From Spongilla lacustris (Eukaryota > Porifera > Demospongiae > Spongillida > Spongillidae), in NCBI GenBank assembly GCA_949361645.1, contig OX442415.1:1170691-1234690 (forward strand): a DNA stretch of 64,000 nucleotides, written 5' to 3'. The position numbers and the translations under genes were made by a program. The notes beneath the pieces were generated by a model that saw nothing but the letters and a program-made list of their open reading frames with translations, did no database searches and was not told where the DNA came from. Shown here one piece after another: positions 47,785 through 59,900 of this stretch (position 1 is its first letter; every line of letters begins with the position of its first letter).

Positions 47785-49232
47785 TTCACAAGTCTCCACA
47801 CCTCTATCATACACAGGTCCCCCATACACAGGTCTCCACCCCTCCCTCATACACAGGTCTCCACACCTCCCCCATACACAGGTCTCCACACCTCCCTCAT
47901 ACACAGGTCTCCACCCCTCCCTCATACACAGGTCTCCACACCTCTCTCATACAAAGGTCTCCACCCCTCCCTCATACACAGGTCTCCACCTCTCCTTTAT
48001 GTACAGGTCTCCACCTCTCCCTCATACACAGTCCCTCATATACAGGTCTCCACCCCTCTATCATACACCTGTAGTCTCCACCCCTCCCTCATACACAGGT
48101 CTCCACCCCTCCCTCATACACAAGTCTCCACCCCTCCCTCATACACAGGTCTCCACCCCTCCCTCATACACAGGTCTCCACCCCTCCCTCATACACAGGT
48201 CTCCACACCTCCCTCATACACAGGTCTCCACCCCTCCCACATACACAGGTCTCCACCCCTCCCTTATACACAGGTCTCCACCCCTCCCTCATACACAGGT
48301 CTCCACACCTCCCTCATACACAGGTCTCCACACCTCCCTCATACACAGGTCTCCACACCTCCCTCATACATAGGTCTCCACCCCTCCCTCATACACAGGT
48401 CTCCACCCCTCCCTCATGCACAGGTCTCCACCCCTCCCTCATACACAGGTCTCCACCCCTCCCTCATACACAGGTCTCTACCCCTCCCTCATACACAGGT
48501 CTCTACCCCTCCCTCATACACAGGTCTCCACCCCTCCCTCATACACAGGTCTCCACCCCTCCCTCATACACAGGTCTCCACCCCTCACTCATACACAGGT
48601 CTCCACCCCTCCCTCATACACAGGTCTCCACCCCTCCCTCATACACAGGTCTCCACCCCTCCCTCATACACAGGTCTCCACCCCTCCCTCATACACACCT
48701 CCCTCATACACAGGTCTCCACCCCTCCCTCATACACAGGTCTCCACACCTCCCTCATACACAGGTCTCCACATCTTCCTCATACACAGGTCTCCACCCCT
48801 CCCTCATACACAGGTCTCCACCCCTCCCTCATACACAGGTCTCCACCCCTCCCTCATACACAGGTCTCCACACCTTCCTCATACACAGGTCTCCACCCCT
48901 CCCTCATACACAGGTCTCCACCCCTCCCTCATACACAGGTCTCCACCCCTCCCTCATACACAGGTCTCCACACCTCCCGCATACACAGGTCTCTCCACCC
49001 CTCCCTCATACACAGGTCTCCACACCTCCCACATACACAGGTCTCCACCCCTCCCTCATACGCAGGTCTCCACCCCTCCCACATACACAGGTCTCCATCC
49101 CTCCCTCATACACAGGACTATCCCCTCCCTCATACACAGGTCTCCACCCCTCCCTCATGTACAGGTCTCCACCCCTCCCTCATACACAGGTCTCCACCCC
49201 TCCCTCATACACAGGTCTCCACACCTCCGTCG
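47785..49232. repeat. Large 27-bp minisatellite, about 50 copies
   Basis: Units of CTCCCTCATACACAGGTCTC plus CACCCCT with single-base variants; a few units are 28 bp or truncated. It covers about 1.45 kb upstream of the mS25 gene. Because 27 is divisible by three, the array gives long open frames of Thr-Gly-Leu-His-Pro type that are not genes. Confidence 0.97.
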
Positions 49233-49566
49233 TAACCTCTCTACCGTTATTAAAGCCAGGCTGAGGGAATTGGCACATGAGAACAGATAATTAATATCCC
49301 ACTGTAGGACCAACAATCTGGTAGCACGTGATTCTTCTCGCCAGGGCCGTCGACTCGTACCCTACTAGTAACAGTGAGCGGTGTTCCATGGATGATAGAG
49401 TTATCACTGTGTTTTCTAAAGGCTTCCTCACAGGCACACACGTTATTACGAGCAAAGTGTGAGCTAAAGGTTAGCACGTACTGGAAACAGCGGCTACGGA
49501 CGCGAGACGAAATTCGAATTTAAAAATTACTATAGGGGCATTAATTAGGATTCATTGCTGCACGCG

Positions 49567-50229
49567 ATGTCACGGGCAAAGTATGCGTTCAGAAGAACGC
49601 TAGAGTATTTGTCCAGCGGTAATCTGCATTTGAAGGACAGTGTAAAGGCAATCTCCTTCTCCTACGACACGAGATGTGATAGCAGCAGTGGAGTGAGGCA
49701 AGACATACCCCCGTTACCACAGTGCAATGCACTTAACGTATAATCTGCACGCACAGGAGGTTTTTGGCCGAGCAGCTACCACCCATTCAGTATAAAAATC
49801 CAAATGTCCAGTTTATGATGAACAGAAACACCGTCTCGTCTCCTATCATAAAAGTTTATTTCGGTGTGGACAAGCGCAACTATGTATAGTATCTGAGCAT
49901 ACATATGTTACTTAGGTGATGGGAAGCAAGTAAACCTGGATGCTGAAGGCAAAGCAGCTCCGAGGATACTGCGCGAACTGTCTTCGATAGCGGGGAAACT
50001 AGAGTGAGTCACGTGAGCGCGAGATCCCGTCACAAGTTTAACTTTCTAATACAGTGCTCAGGTGAAGAGGGCAGAAAAAGCGGCCGAGTGCAACGTGGCC
50101 AACTTCGGGGACGCCAGACAGGGAAGACGCTGTATCTGCGAGGTACCTGGCCAGGTGCCCTGCCCGAGCGTTGTGCCCGTGAAGAACGTACTGCACACTT
50201 GGCATCAGAAGGGAGAAGCCGCCAAGTGA
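49567..50229 (+). CDS. MRPS25: Mitochondrial small-subunit ribosomal protein mS25
   Basis: Exons 49567-49697, 49757-49863, 49916-50003 and 50055-50229 (TGA) encode 166 aa, near the human length of 173. Conserved parts are FRRTLEYLSSGNLHLKDSVK at the start, LPPIQYKNPNVQ in exon 2, and the cysteine-bearing C terminus RCICEVPGQVPCPS. These match animal mS25 with its thioredoxin-like L51/S25/CI-B8 fold and C-terminal zinc-ligand cysteines. Intron 1 has a GC donor (AG|GCAAG at 49698) instead of GT; it is the only junction that gives the right frame and keeps the human spacing. The gene converges on a bHLH gene, stop codons 216 bp apart. Confidence 0.95.
49698..49756 (+). other. GC-AG intron in mS25
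   Basis: The donor reads GAG|GCAAGA and the acceptor GCACAG. A phase-2 junction here restores the alignment of GVRRFLAEQLPPIQYKN. No GT donor in the vicinity gives that frame. Confidence 0.8.
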
Positions 50230-50232
50230 ACT

Positions 50233-50263
50233 GTGTAGCCCCCCCCCCCCCCCCCCCCCCCCC
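50233..50263. repeat. Poly-C run after mS25
   Basis: About 30 C directly after the mS25 stop codon, in the 3' untranslated region. Confidence 0.9.
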
Positions 50264-50444
50264 GTGAATGTATCCATGTATTGTGGTGCGCGTTTCACAA
50301 TGTAACAATACTAACATTAAACCTACTGTTACAGTATAATATGAATTGTTTCAGATACAGATGAACACATGTATACAGTTTAATAACATATGCGCGGTGA
50401 GATAAGCAATACGGTGTATAAAAAAGAGCCGGTACACAGGAGAC

Positions 50445-51286
50445 TCAACTATAGTACTGCATGGGGTAGTGGCACAGCCCGTGCGGGGGGCTAAGGGACC
50501 ACGGGCTGTGGCGGCCAACCTCGTAGACCATGTCAGACATGCAATTAATCGGCGGAAAAAGTTCTGCGATTTCAGGAGTAAATTGGGTCGCCGTACACGT
50601 GGGAGAGAAGCTTCCAAAGGCGGTCATGGTTGGGCTGCCGCGCGGGGTGCGTAGCAACACGTCGGTAGTGATCTCGGTAGGCATGACGAGGGGCCCCTGA
50701 TTTATGAATGGAGGTTGAAGGCACACATTCCTCGGCGAGGTTGCGTGCGAATTCAAAATGGGGTCGTATTCGACGTCGCTATGCACCTCCTCCCCAGCAC
50801 CTTCCAACGTCTCGTCGCAACTCAGAGGCGGAGGGGAGTACCTCTTCTGTAGGGATGCCATTTGTGTGCACAAGAGAAGTAACATGCAAATTGCGTAAAT
50901 GCTTTAATAGTAGAGGAATAGTTCAAACTTACCTCAAGACAGTTGTGCGGACAGACCGGAGAATAGGTCTTCGCGTTTTGCAGACGCTCGTATTCCCTGC
51001 GTATGCTCTTGATGTATTCAATCGCTCCACGGAGTGTTTTCACCTTGTTCACTTTTTGCGTTCGAAAATCGTCGCCTAGCGTGCGGCGCAGAACGTTGTA
51101 CTGATTGCGCACCTGGGCAACCCTTTGGCGCTCGCGGGCATTTTTCTGTATCCTCTTTTCGACCTTCACCTCCGGATAAGGCGAGCGAGACACGTAGTGC
51201 TGCTTCCTCTTCTTAGCAGACGGCCCGAAAGACTCGCTGCTATCGTCAGACGAGTGCGGAGCGCTGTCATGTTCCACGTCACCCAT
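50445..51286 (-). CDS. Group A basic helix-loop-helix transcription factor (achaete-scute-like)
   Basis: Exons 50933-51286 and 50445-50846 (TGA) give 251 aa from the ATG at 51286 (an ATG nine bases upstream is also in frame). The acidic/serine N terminus is followed by a KKRK patch, then the basic region KNARERQRVAQVRNQYNVLR (about residues 48-67), a short loop, and helix 2 KVNKVKTLRGAIEYIKSIRR (about 78-97). The ERxR core and the loop-helix 2 sequence are of the proneural group A type, closest by eye to achaete-scute. The domain is encoded in exon 1; exon 2 is low-complexity Ser/Pro/Thr-rich, as in transactivation regions. It should bind E-boxes as a dimer with an E-protein. The exact family (ASCL, or a poriferan proneural-type bHLH) needs a tree. 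Confidence 0.88.
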
Positions 51287-51299
51287 CACGTACAAATAT

Positions 51300-51890
51300 T
51301 CAGTACAAAAACTATAACAGCCAAAAAAAAAAAATATCCCAACGAAAGTAATAGAAAAATCCCTCTAGATATATATACCCCAGCCGAGGCTATTACCATA
51401 TGCAGATTAACTATTATTTGAAGAACATTGCAATCATAAATATCTGGGGGGCTCACGCCCACATTACAAGCGAACACGTTTTATACAACATTACAGGGTA
51501 CAAATACGGAGGGACGGGCAGCTGCTAGCATTCATTTGAACTTGTGACAACAACATCACCCCTATATGTTGTCGAGCAAAGCTTTGAGACATGTTTGTTG
51601 ACCCCTGCACAAATACGATGCAAAGCGTTCTCTGTCTGATGTCCACAGACCGTGGCATTGCCCATATTCATAGCATGTCGCGGGGAGCTCTTCCAAGGCT
51701 TGTTGAACCAAACTGAATAGTGGTGATGTAATCTGATAAGCCTACCTCCTAGGTGGGAAATTCATATACCTTGTAAGGAACACTGTCTCCTGGCTGGACA
51801 GAGTACTTAACTCACATGACTTTACTCCTTTCACTTTGATAGAGGAGGGGGATGGAGAGGGGGAGGGGGAGGTCTCCCCAAGGCTGTGCA
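51300..51890. other. Upstream region of the bHLH gene and possible 3' end of SETD6
   Basis: An A-run lies at 51323-51334. On the minus strand 51566-51725 there is an open stretch ending LKALLDNI and TAG with SLVQQALEELPATCYEYGQC before it, behind an acceptor-like TTATCAG. It could be the last exon of SETD6, but its phase does not join simply to exon 8, so it is not included in the gene. Confidence 0.4.
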
Positions 51891-51912
51891 CACTATTTAC
51901 TCTAACACTCAC

Positions 51913-54900
51913 CTCTTTCAGTATCATCTTCATCCTTTGCGAGTTCCTTGATAAGCTGTTGTCTCAAGCAGGCAAAGTGAAGCTTCCCTTTATGAAGCAT
52001 CTGGTGTGTATGTATGTGTATGTGTGTGTGTATGTATGTGTGTGTATGTGTGTGTATGTGTGTGTGTGTATGTGTGTGTGTATGCGTGTGTATGTGTGTA
52101 TGCATGTGTGTGTGTATGTGTGTATGCATGTGTGTGTGTGTATGTGTGTATGCATGTGTGTGTGTGTGCATGTGTGTATGCATGTTGTATGTGACAATGT
52201 AAATGTATGTGGTCACATGATGTCAGTGGGTTAGGATTATGTCCTATTGCCTCAGGGCTAGTACATGTAATATCACAAAGCCACATTGTCTACCACCCTC
52301 CCCTCCATCCCTCAACCACACCCCTCCACCCTCCAACTCTCAACCACACCCCTCTCCCACCTTCACTGTCAACAGTAGCTTCATTTCTGGATGACCATTT
52401 CTGTTTACACAATACAGCATGTCTTCGTCAGTCAGACCCTGGGGAGATATCCGGACATACCTTCAATGAGGTCACCTCTCATGGCCACCCCCACCTCACA
52501 TGGGTCACACCCACCTCACATGGACCACACCCACCTCACGTGGGACACACCCAACTCACATGGACCACACCCACCTCACATGGGCCCACACACCTCCCTC
52601 TTCAGTTGCCTCCACCTTGACATCACTGTGGGGCTTCCATGCCCCAGCACTCTTTCATTAAGGATGTGGTGTGTGATGTAGCCCTGGCGTGGAGGGGGAG
52701 TGGCATAAGTGGGCGTGGCATGGGAGTGATGCTCCGCCTACCACATCATGCGGATTCTGCAGCTCTGCAAAGCCATACTTGTGCATAAGGCTGGCATTGG
52801 GCAGGGGTCCGTAGGTGTTCATAACCTCTTCACCCTGGGAGGGAGGAGGGTGGAGGGAGAGGAGGGAGGAGGGAGGGAAGGAGGGAGGGAGGAAGGGGAG
52901 GGAGGGAGGGAGGGAGGGGAGGAGGGGAGGGAGGAGGGGAGGGAGGAGGGGAGGGAGGAGGGGAGAGAGGAGGGGAGGGAGGAGGGGAGGGAGGAGGGGA
53001 GGGAGGAGGGGAGGGAGGAGGGGAGGTAGGTAGGAGCAACATAAATATAGGGAGGGACTTGTACCAACAGGTAAGGTGTTGAAGTACACATGTAAAGTTT
53101 ACCAAGCTAATGAGAGTGCATGTTAGAGATCAGAGGGACAATGCATGGTACCAATGTGTGGTGTAGATCACATGATCACATATGTAGATCACATGATTAT
53201 GTGGTGTAGATCCCATGATCATATTGCTTACAAGGAACACAAAATGCATGTACATACATGCATGTACATGCATGAGGTTAAACGTATTAAGAGAAGAGAT
53301 AGGGTGGGACAGGAGGGCAGGTCAGGAGGATGTGGCATGAGGGTGTGGTTGTCATGACAGCACCTTCTTGATGGTTCTGATGGCCACCAGCTCCAGATGG
53401 TCCTCCATGAAGGTCAGCTCCACGTGGTGGTGGGAGTGGTGGTTCAGCAGGTCTACAAAGGGCACCATCACTGTCCTCTGGAGGAGGTCCGGGTTAGAGC
53501 CGTCCGAGAAGCTGTAGCTCATCACCATGGAAACCATGTGCTCGTATAGGTCCTGGGTGTGGAGGTGTGGTCTGGAGATATGCAGAGTGAGGTGGGAGGG
53601 TGGGGTATGGTGTTAAGTGTGGAGTTACTAATGGTACATGTATGTGTGTGACAGGTGTGTATGGAAGTGGGGAAGGGTGGAGGGAGTGTTGGGGGATGGA
53701 GGGAGTGTTGGGTGATGGAGGGAGTGTTGAGGGATGGAGGGAGTGTTGAGGGATGGAGGGAGTGTTGAGGGATGGAGGGAGTGTTGGGGGATGGAGGGAG
53801 TGTTGGGGGATGGAGGGAGTGTTGGGGATGGAGGGAGTGTTGGGGGATGGAGGGAGTGTTGGGGGATGGAGGGAGTGTTGAGTGATGGAGGGAGTGTTGA
53901 GTGATGGAGGGAGTGTTGGGGGATGGAGGGAGTGTTGGGAGATGGAGGGAGTGTTGAGGGATGGAGGGAGTGTTGGGGGATGGAGGGAGTGTTGGGGTTG
54001 GGGGATGGAGGGAGTGTTGGGGGATGGAGGGAGTGTTGAGGGATGGAGGGAGTGTTGGGGGATGGAGGGAGTGTTGGGGGATGGAGGGAGTGTTGAGTGA
54101 TGGAGGGAGTGTTGAGGGATGGAGGGAGTGTTGGGGGATGGAGGGAGTGTTGGGGGATGGAGGGAGTGTTGAGGGATGGAGGGAGTGTTGGGGGATGGAG
54201 GGAGTGTTGAGTGATGGAGGGAGTGTTGAGGGATGGAGGGAGTGTTGGGGGATGGAGGGAGTGTTGGGGGATGGAGGGAGTGTTGAGGGATGGAGGGAGT
54301 GTTGGGGGATGGAGGGAGTGTTGAGTGATGGAGGGAGTGTTGAGGGATGGAGGGAGTGTTGGGGGATGGAGGGAGTGTTGGGGGATGGAGGGAGTGTTGA
54401 GGGATGGAGGGAGTGTTGGGGGATGGAGGGAGTGTTGGGGGATGGAGGGAGTGTTGAGGGATGGAGGGAGTGTTGGGGGATGGAGGGAGTGTTGGGGGAT
54501 GGAGGGAGTGTTGAGTGATGGAGGGAGTGTTGAGTGATGGAGGGAGTGTTGAGTGATGGAGGGAGTGTTGAGTGATGGAGGGAGTGTTGAGTGATGGAGG
54601 GAGTGTTGAGTGATGGAGGGAGTGTTGAGGGATGGAGGGAGTGTTGGGGGATGGAGGGAGTGTTGGGGGATGGAGGGAGTGTTGAGGGATGGAGGGAGTG
54701 GTGGGGGATGGAGGGAGTGTTGGGGTTGGGGGATGGAGGGAGTGTTGGGGGATGGAGGGAGTGTTGAGGGATGGAGGGAGTGTTGGGGGATGGAGGGAGT
54801 GTTGGGGGATGGAGGGAGTGTTGGGGGATGGAGGGAGTGTTGGGGGATGGAGGGAGTGTTGGGGGATGGAGGGAGTGTTGGGGGATGGAGGTACACTTGC

Positions 54901-56707
54901 CAACATACCTGAACAGATCAGGGTGTCTCTGCATGAAGGGAAGGACTATAGTCTTGAAGTCATGTGATATGTTCTCCATATCGGTGTGCACTAATTGGAC
55001 CACACTGGTCCCAGCCAGGAGGGTATCGCGTTGGGACTGGCTCCATAGCATGGGGGGTCCTGCAGAGCCGTAGTTAGGGACCAGCTGAAGGTAAGGATAC
55101 CACCTGCTGGAAGACTAGGGGAAGGGAAGGTGTGTGTGAGCATGTGAAGGTGTGTGTGCATGTGAAGGTGTGAGCATGTGGTAAGGTGTGCATGTGGTAA
55201 GGTGCGCATGTGGTAAGGTACGCATGTGTGGGGTGTGAGCATGTGAAGTTGTGTGTGCATGTGGTAAGGTGTGTGTGTATGTGGTAAGGTGTGTGTGCAT
55301 GTGCAAGGTGTGAGCATGTGGTAAGGTGTGTGTGCATGTGGTAAGGTGTGCATGTGGTAAGGTGTGCATGTGGTAAGGTGTGCATGTGGTAAAGTGAGCA
55401 TGTGGTAAGGTGTGTGTGTGGTAAGGTGTGCATGTGGTAAGGTGTGCATGTGGTAAAGTGTGCATGTGGTAAGGTGTGCATGTGGTAAGGTGTGCATGTG
55501 GTAAGGTGTGTGTGTGTGCATGTGGTAAGGTGTGCATGTGGTAAGGTGTGCATGTGGTAAGGTGTGCATGTGGTAAAGTAAGGTGTGCATGTGGTAAGGT
55601 GTGCATGTGGTAAAGTAAGGTGTGCATGTGGTAAGGTGTGCATGTGGTAAGGTGTGCATGTGGTAAGGTGTGCATGTGGTAAGGTGTGCATGTGGTAAGG
55701 TGTGTGTGTGTGCATGTGGTAAGGTGTGCATGTGGTAAGGTGTGCATGTGGTAAGGTGTGCATGTGGTAAGGTGTGCATGTGGTAAGGTGTGCATGTGGT
55801 AAGGTGTGCATGTGGTAAGGTGTGCATGTGGTAAAGTAAGGTGTGCATGTGGTAAAGTGTGCATGTGGTAAGGTGTGCATGTGGTAAGGTGTGCATGTGG
55901 TAAGGTGTGTGTGTGTGCATGTGGTAAGGTGTGCATGTGGTAAGGTGTGCATGTGGTAAGGTGTGTGTGTGTGCATGTGGTAAGGTGTGCATGTGGTAAG
56001 GTGTGCATGTGGTAAGGTGTGCATGTGGTAAAGTAAGGTGTGCATGTGGTAAGGTGTGCATGTGGTAAGGTGTGCATGTGGTAAGGTGTGCATGTGGTAA
56101 GGTGTGTGAGTGCATGTATGTCTATGTAGTGCTGAGCGGTCGTCACTGAGGCAAGTGACATCAATAGTCTGTAAGTAAACCAATTGGTATCAAAATCTAA
56201 TACTATTCACCCGTGTTGAAGGTAAGAATGTCTAGTGTGCGCGGTGGCCATGTTATATCAGTGAAGTACAGTTTGCTGAATTGTTATAGCAATACACTGC
56301 ACATGTGTGTGTGTGTGTGTACGTCTCCCAAGGTTACCTCTTGTCCATACTCTGCTAACATGGCAACCAACAGGGGCACCCAGCTGGACACGTTGTCCAG
56401 GTCCTCCGCGATGACGTCATCTTGTAGCAGACGCCGACGCACGGCAGCGCTGTTAGCGCACGTGAGCAGTGCGGCGCGAGGTATGTACGCGATCATCTCT
56501 CCCTCTGCTATTTCCTCCGTGGCGACCACGCCGATCTCCGCACACGATCCTCGGCGCCCGATGCGTATCTGTAAATGGCAGTTATCATAGCCACGCGGCA
56601 TACGAGTGCTGCCAGCAGCTACGTGCCTTTGGGTGCAGCCGAATGCCAACTTGTCCACACCATCTCATAAAGGCAGCCACGCGAGGATCCTCGCATCTAG
56701 CGGCCAT
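51913..56707 (-). CDS. SETD6: N-lysine methyltransferase SETD6 (3' end unresolved)
   Basis: SET-domain enzyme of the SETD3/SETD6/Rubisco-LSMT type; in vertebrates SETD6 monomethylates RelA and other nuclear proteins. Exons: 56627-56707, 56338-56568, 54909-55114, 53364-53571, 52742-52834, 52594-52683, 52361-52438 and 51913-52000. Family marks are AAFMRWCGQVGI in exon 1, IPRAALLTC then SSWVPLLVAML, RWYPYLQLVP, IVLPFMQRHPDLF, the cofactor-binding VPFVDLLNHHSHHHVEL, and the catalytic-tyrosine block NTYG. Exons 6-8 belong to the C-terminal substrate-binding half and match weakly; a last exon may lie at 51566-51725. Intron 1 appears to use a GC donor (AAG|GCACGT). Introns 2, 3 and 4 hold large tandem arrays. 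The gene is divergent from the S25-domain gene, start codons 195 bp apart. Confidence 0.9.
52000..52195. repeat. (TG)n/TATG microsatellite in SETD6 intron 7
   Basis: About 190 bp of GTGTGTATGTGTGTATGCATG-like sequence directly upstream (gene sense) of exon 8. Confidence 0.93.
52838..53034. repeat. (GGGAGGAG)n-type purine array in SETD6 intron 4
   Basis: About 195 bp, directly adjoining the exon-5 acceptor. On the gene strand it is a long polypyrimidine tract. Confidence 0.93.
53670..54893. repeat. 19-bp minisatellite in SETD6 intron 3
   Basis: About 64 copies of GATGGAGGGAGTGTTGGGG with two main variants (ending GGGG, GAGG or GAGT). Length 1.2 kb. Long open frames on both strands are array artefacts. 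Confidence 0.97.
55125..56112. repeat. 16-bp minisatellite in SETD6 intron 2
   Basis: About 60 copies of AAGGTGTGCATGTGGT with TGTGTG insertions and GTAAAGTAAGG variants; length about 1 kb. Confidence 0.97.
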
Positions 56708-56902
56708 GGATGTCCTCTTCCTCCTCGTCACCCACGCACCGTTCGTGGTGGAATAATGCTTTTGCCGCCGCCGAAATACTTTCAACATGCCGTGTTTATT
56801 GTATTAGTAAATTCAGTGATTATAAAATAAAATAATATAATATCGATATATATCAATGGTAATTTTAATATTATTTATGACATATTTGTTTTAAAGGGTG
56901 CA
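56708..56902. promoter_or_regulatory. Short divergent promoter region of SETD6 and the S25-domain gene
   Basis: Only 195 bp separate the two start codons, which face away from each other. It contains AT-rich sequence (AATAATATAATATCGATATA) and no repeat, so both 5' UTRs and core promoters must overlap or be very short. Confidence 0.7.
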
Positions 56903-59900
56903 ATGAAGCCATTGAGTATTTCCAGCTTCGCAGTCGGGTACAAGAGAACGCTGGACCACTTGAGGGCGTGGCAGCTGAAGCTCCCGAGTACGGTGAAGAG
57001 CGTGGAGGTCACGCTTAGCACCAGGCCTAGCCGACACTGTGGAACGAGGTAAGGGTGTGGATCACGTGCTTGGTCTTAAGACGTTAATACTACAATGTTC
57101 GGTCTCACAGGCTGTTTGTATACGAGAACGTGCCGCAACTAAAATTTCACAATCCTCATGTAAAGGTGGACGTAACACGTGAACATCACCCCAAGCAGCG
57201 CCAAGCTACCATCTCACTGTTGTACGGTACGTACCTATCAGCGTGATATCACGTGGGCTTCATAATTGCCATCGACTTCTCCTGAGAGCGTGTGGCGTGG
57301 GCAGAGATGAGGGATTGGAATTCATCATGTGCGCCATTTAAATTATGCAATGGGTTATTCCAATTTATACACCCCTACAAGTACAGATGACAATAAATGG
57401 TGTCCAGGGGGGCGGGGTTGAAGGGAATATATGTCCCGGGGGGTGGTAATCTAAAGGCCTGTCCGGGGGGTTAGAAGGTATAATAGAAGCTTCTCCAGGG
57501 GGAATGGAACAACATACAAGCTTGTCCAGGGGGCATTTACAAGTCTGTCCTACAACCTTGGGGGGGGATGCTTTTGCAATAGACATATGCTCTGTCCACA
57601 TTTATGCACTCCCCGTGTTGTTTGACACTTAAACTTGTTGGATAAAGCCGTTGTCCTATCTAAATTTCTCTTTACCTTTTACTACCACTAGCCATGCCTT
57701 GAGTGTGCAATGTACTGTGATCGTACATCTTACTACCACTAGCCATGCTTTGAGTGTGCAATGTACTGTGATCGTACATCTTACTACCACTAGCCATGCC
57801 TTGAGTGTGCAATGTACTGTGATCGTACATCTTACTACCACTAGCCATGCCTTGAGTGTGCAATGTACTGTGATCGCACATCTTACTACCACTAGCTATG
57901 CCTTGAGTGTGCAATGTACTGTGATCGTACATCTTACTACCACTAGCCATGCCTTGAGTGTGCAATGTACTGTGATCGCACATCTTACTACCACTAGCTA
58001 TGCCTTGAGTGTGCAATGTACTGTGATCGTACATCTTACTACCACTAGCCATGCCTTGAGTGTGCAATGTACTGTGATCGCACATCTTACTACCACTAGC
58101 TATGCCTTGAGTGTGCAATGTACTGTGATCGTACATCTTACTACCACTAGCCATGCCTTGAGTGTGCAATGTACTGTGATCGCACATCTTACTACCACTA
58201 GCTATGCCTTGAGTGTGCAATGTACTGTGATCGTACATCTTACTACCACTAGCCATGCCTTGAGTGTGCAATGTACTGTGATCGCACATCTTACTACCAC
58301 TAGCTATGCTTTGAGTGTGCAATGTACTGTGATCGTACATCTTACTACCACTAGCCATGCCTTGAGTGTGCAATGTACTGTGATCGCACATCTTACTACC
58401 ACTAGCTATGCTTTGAGTGTGCAATGTACTGTGATCGTACATCTTACTACCACTAGCCATGCCTTGAGTGTGCAATGTACTGTGATCGCACATCTTACTA
58501 CCACTAGCTATGCCTTGAGTGTGCAATGTACTGTGATCGTACATCTTACTACCACTAGCCATGCCTTGAGTGTGCAATGTACTGTGATCGCACATCTTAC
58601 TACCACTAGCTATGCCTTGAGTGTGCAATGTACTGTGATCGTACATCTTACTACCACTAGCCATGCCTTGAGTGTGCAATGTACTGTGATCGCACATCTT
58701 ACTACCACTAGCTATGCCTTGAGTGTGCAATGTACTGTGATCGTACATCTTACTACCACTAGCCATGCCTTGAGTGTGCAATGTACTGTGATTGCACATC
58801 TTACTACCACTAGCTATGCTTTGAGTGTGCAGTGTACTGTGATCGTACATTGCACACTCATTTCTAGGTGGTGTAGTGAATGTTTGAGCATCTCCGGTTG
58901 CGTGGAAGGGGCTGGTAGGGATACCATTTTGGGGGTCCTCCTTTGCTTTTGCTATTTTTGTGGAGATCTGTAACACTTTTTAAAAAGTGCTAAGCCTGTA
59001 GGCTGCGGTGTATTTTGACCACAAACAAGCTACATTTACGCTGTACAAGCTTTATCTAAGTAACGCGATATGGGAAGACAATTTCCCTTCATAATGGTCA
59101 CTTGTGGTGCAGCAAGGCTGCTGCTATGATTCTGCTGGTGTCTCTTCCAAGACAGTCGCTGGGAATTCATGTCTCCCCAGGACTTTTAGTAGTTTCCTCG
59201 ACTACTTAGATGGAGATATTAGTGGTACGTGTATAGCTGATGTCAACTTGTATGGATTCTAGACCCTAGCTAGGATAGCCTGTGCACATTAATTAAGTGT
59301 TAATCATCCAGCTTTCAATCCCTCTTTATATTATCTTAGGTGTGGGTAACACATATTACATTACATGGTGAGGATGGGTACCCGGCTAGCGTCGCTTGTC
59401 CATGGGTTTTGGGATATGTCCCCGACGATGTAGAGGCTATACCGCTACTGGCACGTGGTCATCACTAGTAAGTACTGCCTTAGCAGCTGGTGCTCTTGCC
59501 TTGGGCCTTCCACACACCAAAAAAAATAGAACTAGCTAGGATGGAGGTTTCTAAAGACTCCTAAAATCAGTTTCAAAGAGTTAGGCCTGCAAAATAAGGA
59601 TGACTCCATGGTTACCATGAATGGTTCAATATCATTATTTGATATCCGTGTCCGTAGGCACTGTGTAGCAGTGATTGTTGTGTACATAGATGGGGTGCAT
59701 GTGTAGAAATGGTAATGTCCAGTGGGGGGAAATATTCACTTGGAAGGAGAGGGGAGGGGGTGATGTATTTTGTTGCAGTAGGCATGATTTAAAAGTGCAG
59801 TCATAATCGCAAGCACTTAATAAGTCTGTGCGTAGTTAGATTGAGGGAAGTGTGCGCATACATGTAGTTGCCAACTTTTTTGACAAAATAATTTTGAGAC

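Noticed and set aside
51566..51725. Last exon of SETD6 ending LKALLDNI
   Set aside because: It looks protein-like, but the phase does not match exon 8 with any clear acceptor, so it was only mentioned as a possibility.
53494..55051. Three minus-strand frames of more than 420 codons, Pro/Ser/His-rich
   Set aside because: They are read-through of the 19-bp minisatellite in SETD6 intron 3 with real SETD6 exons at the ends.
57651..58976. 440- and 434-codon frames on opposite strands
   Set aside because: The 51-bp repeat is divisible by three, so both strands stay open; the array lies within an intron and the residues form a simple 17-residue cycle.
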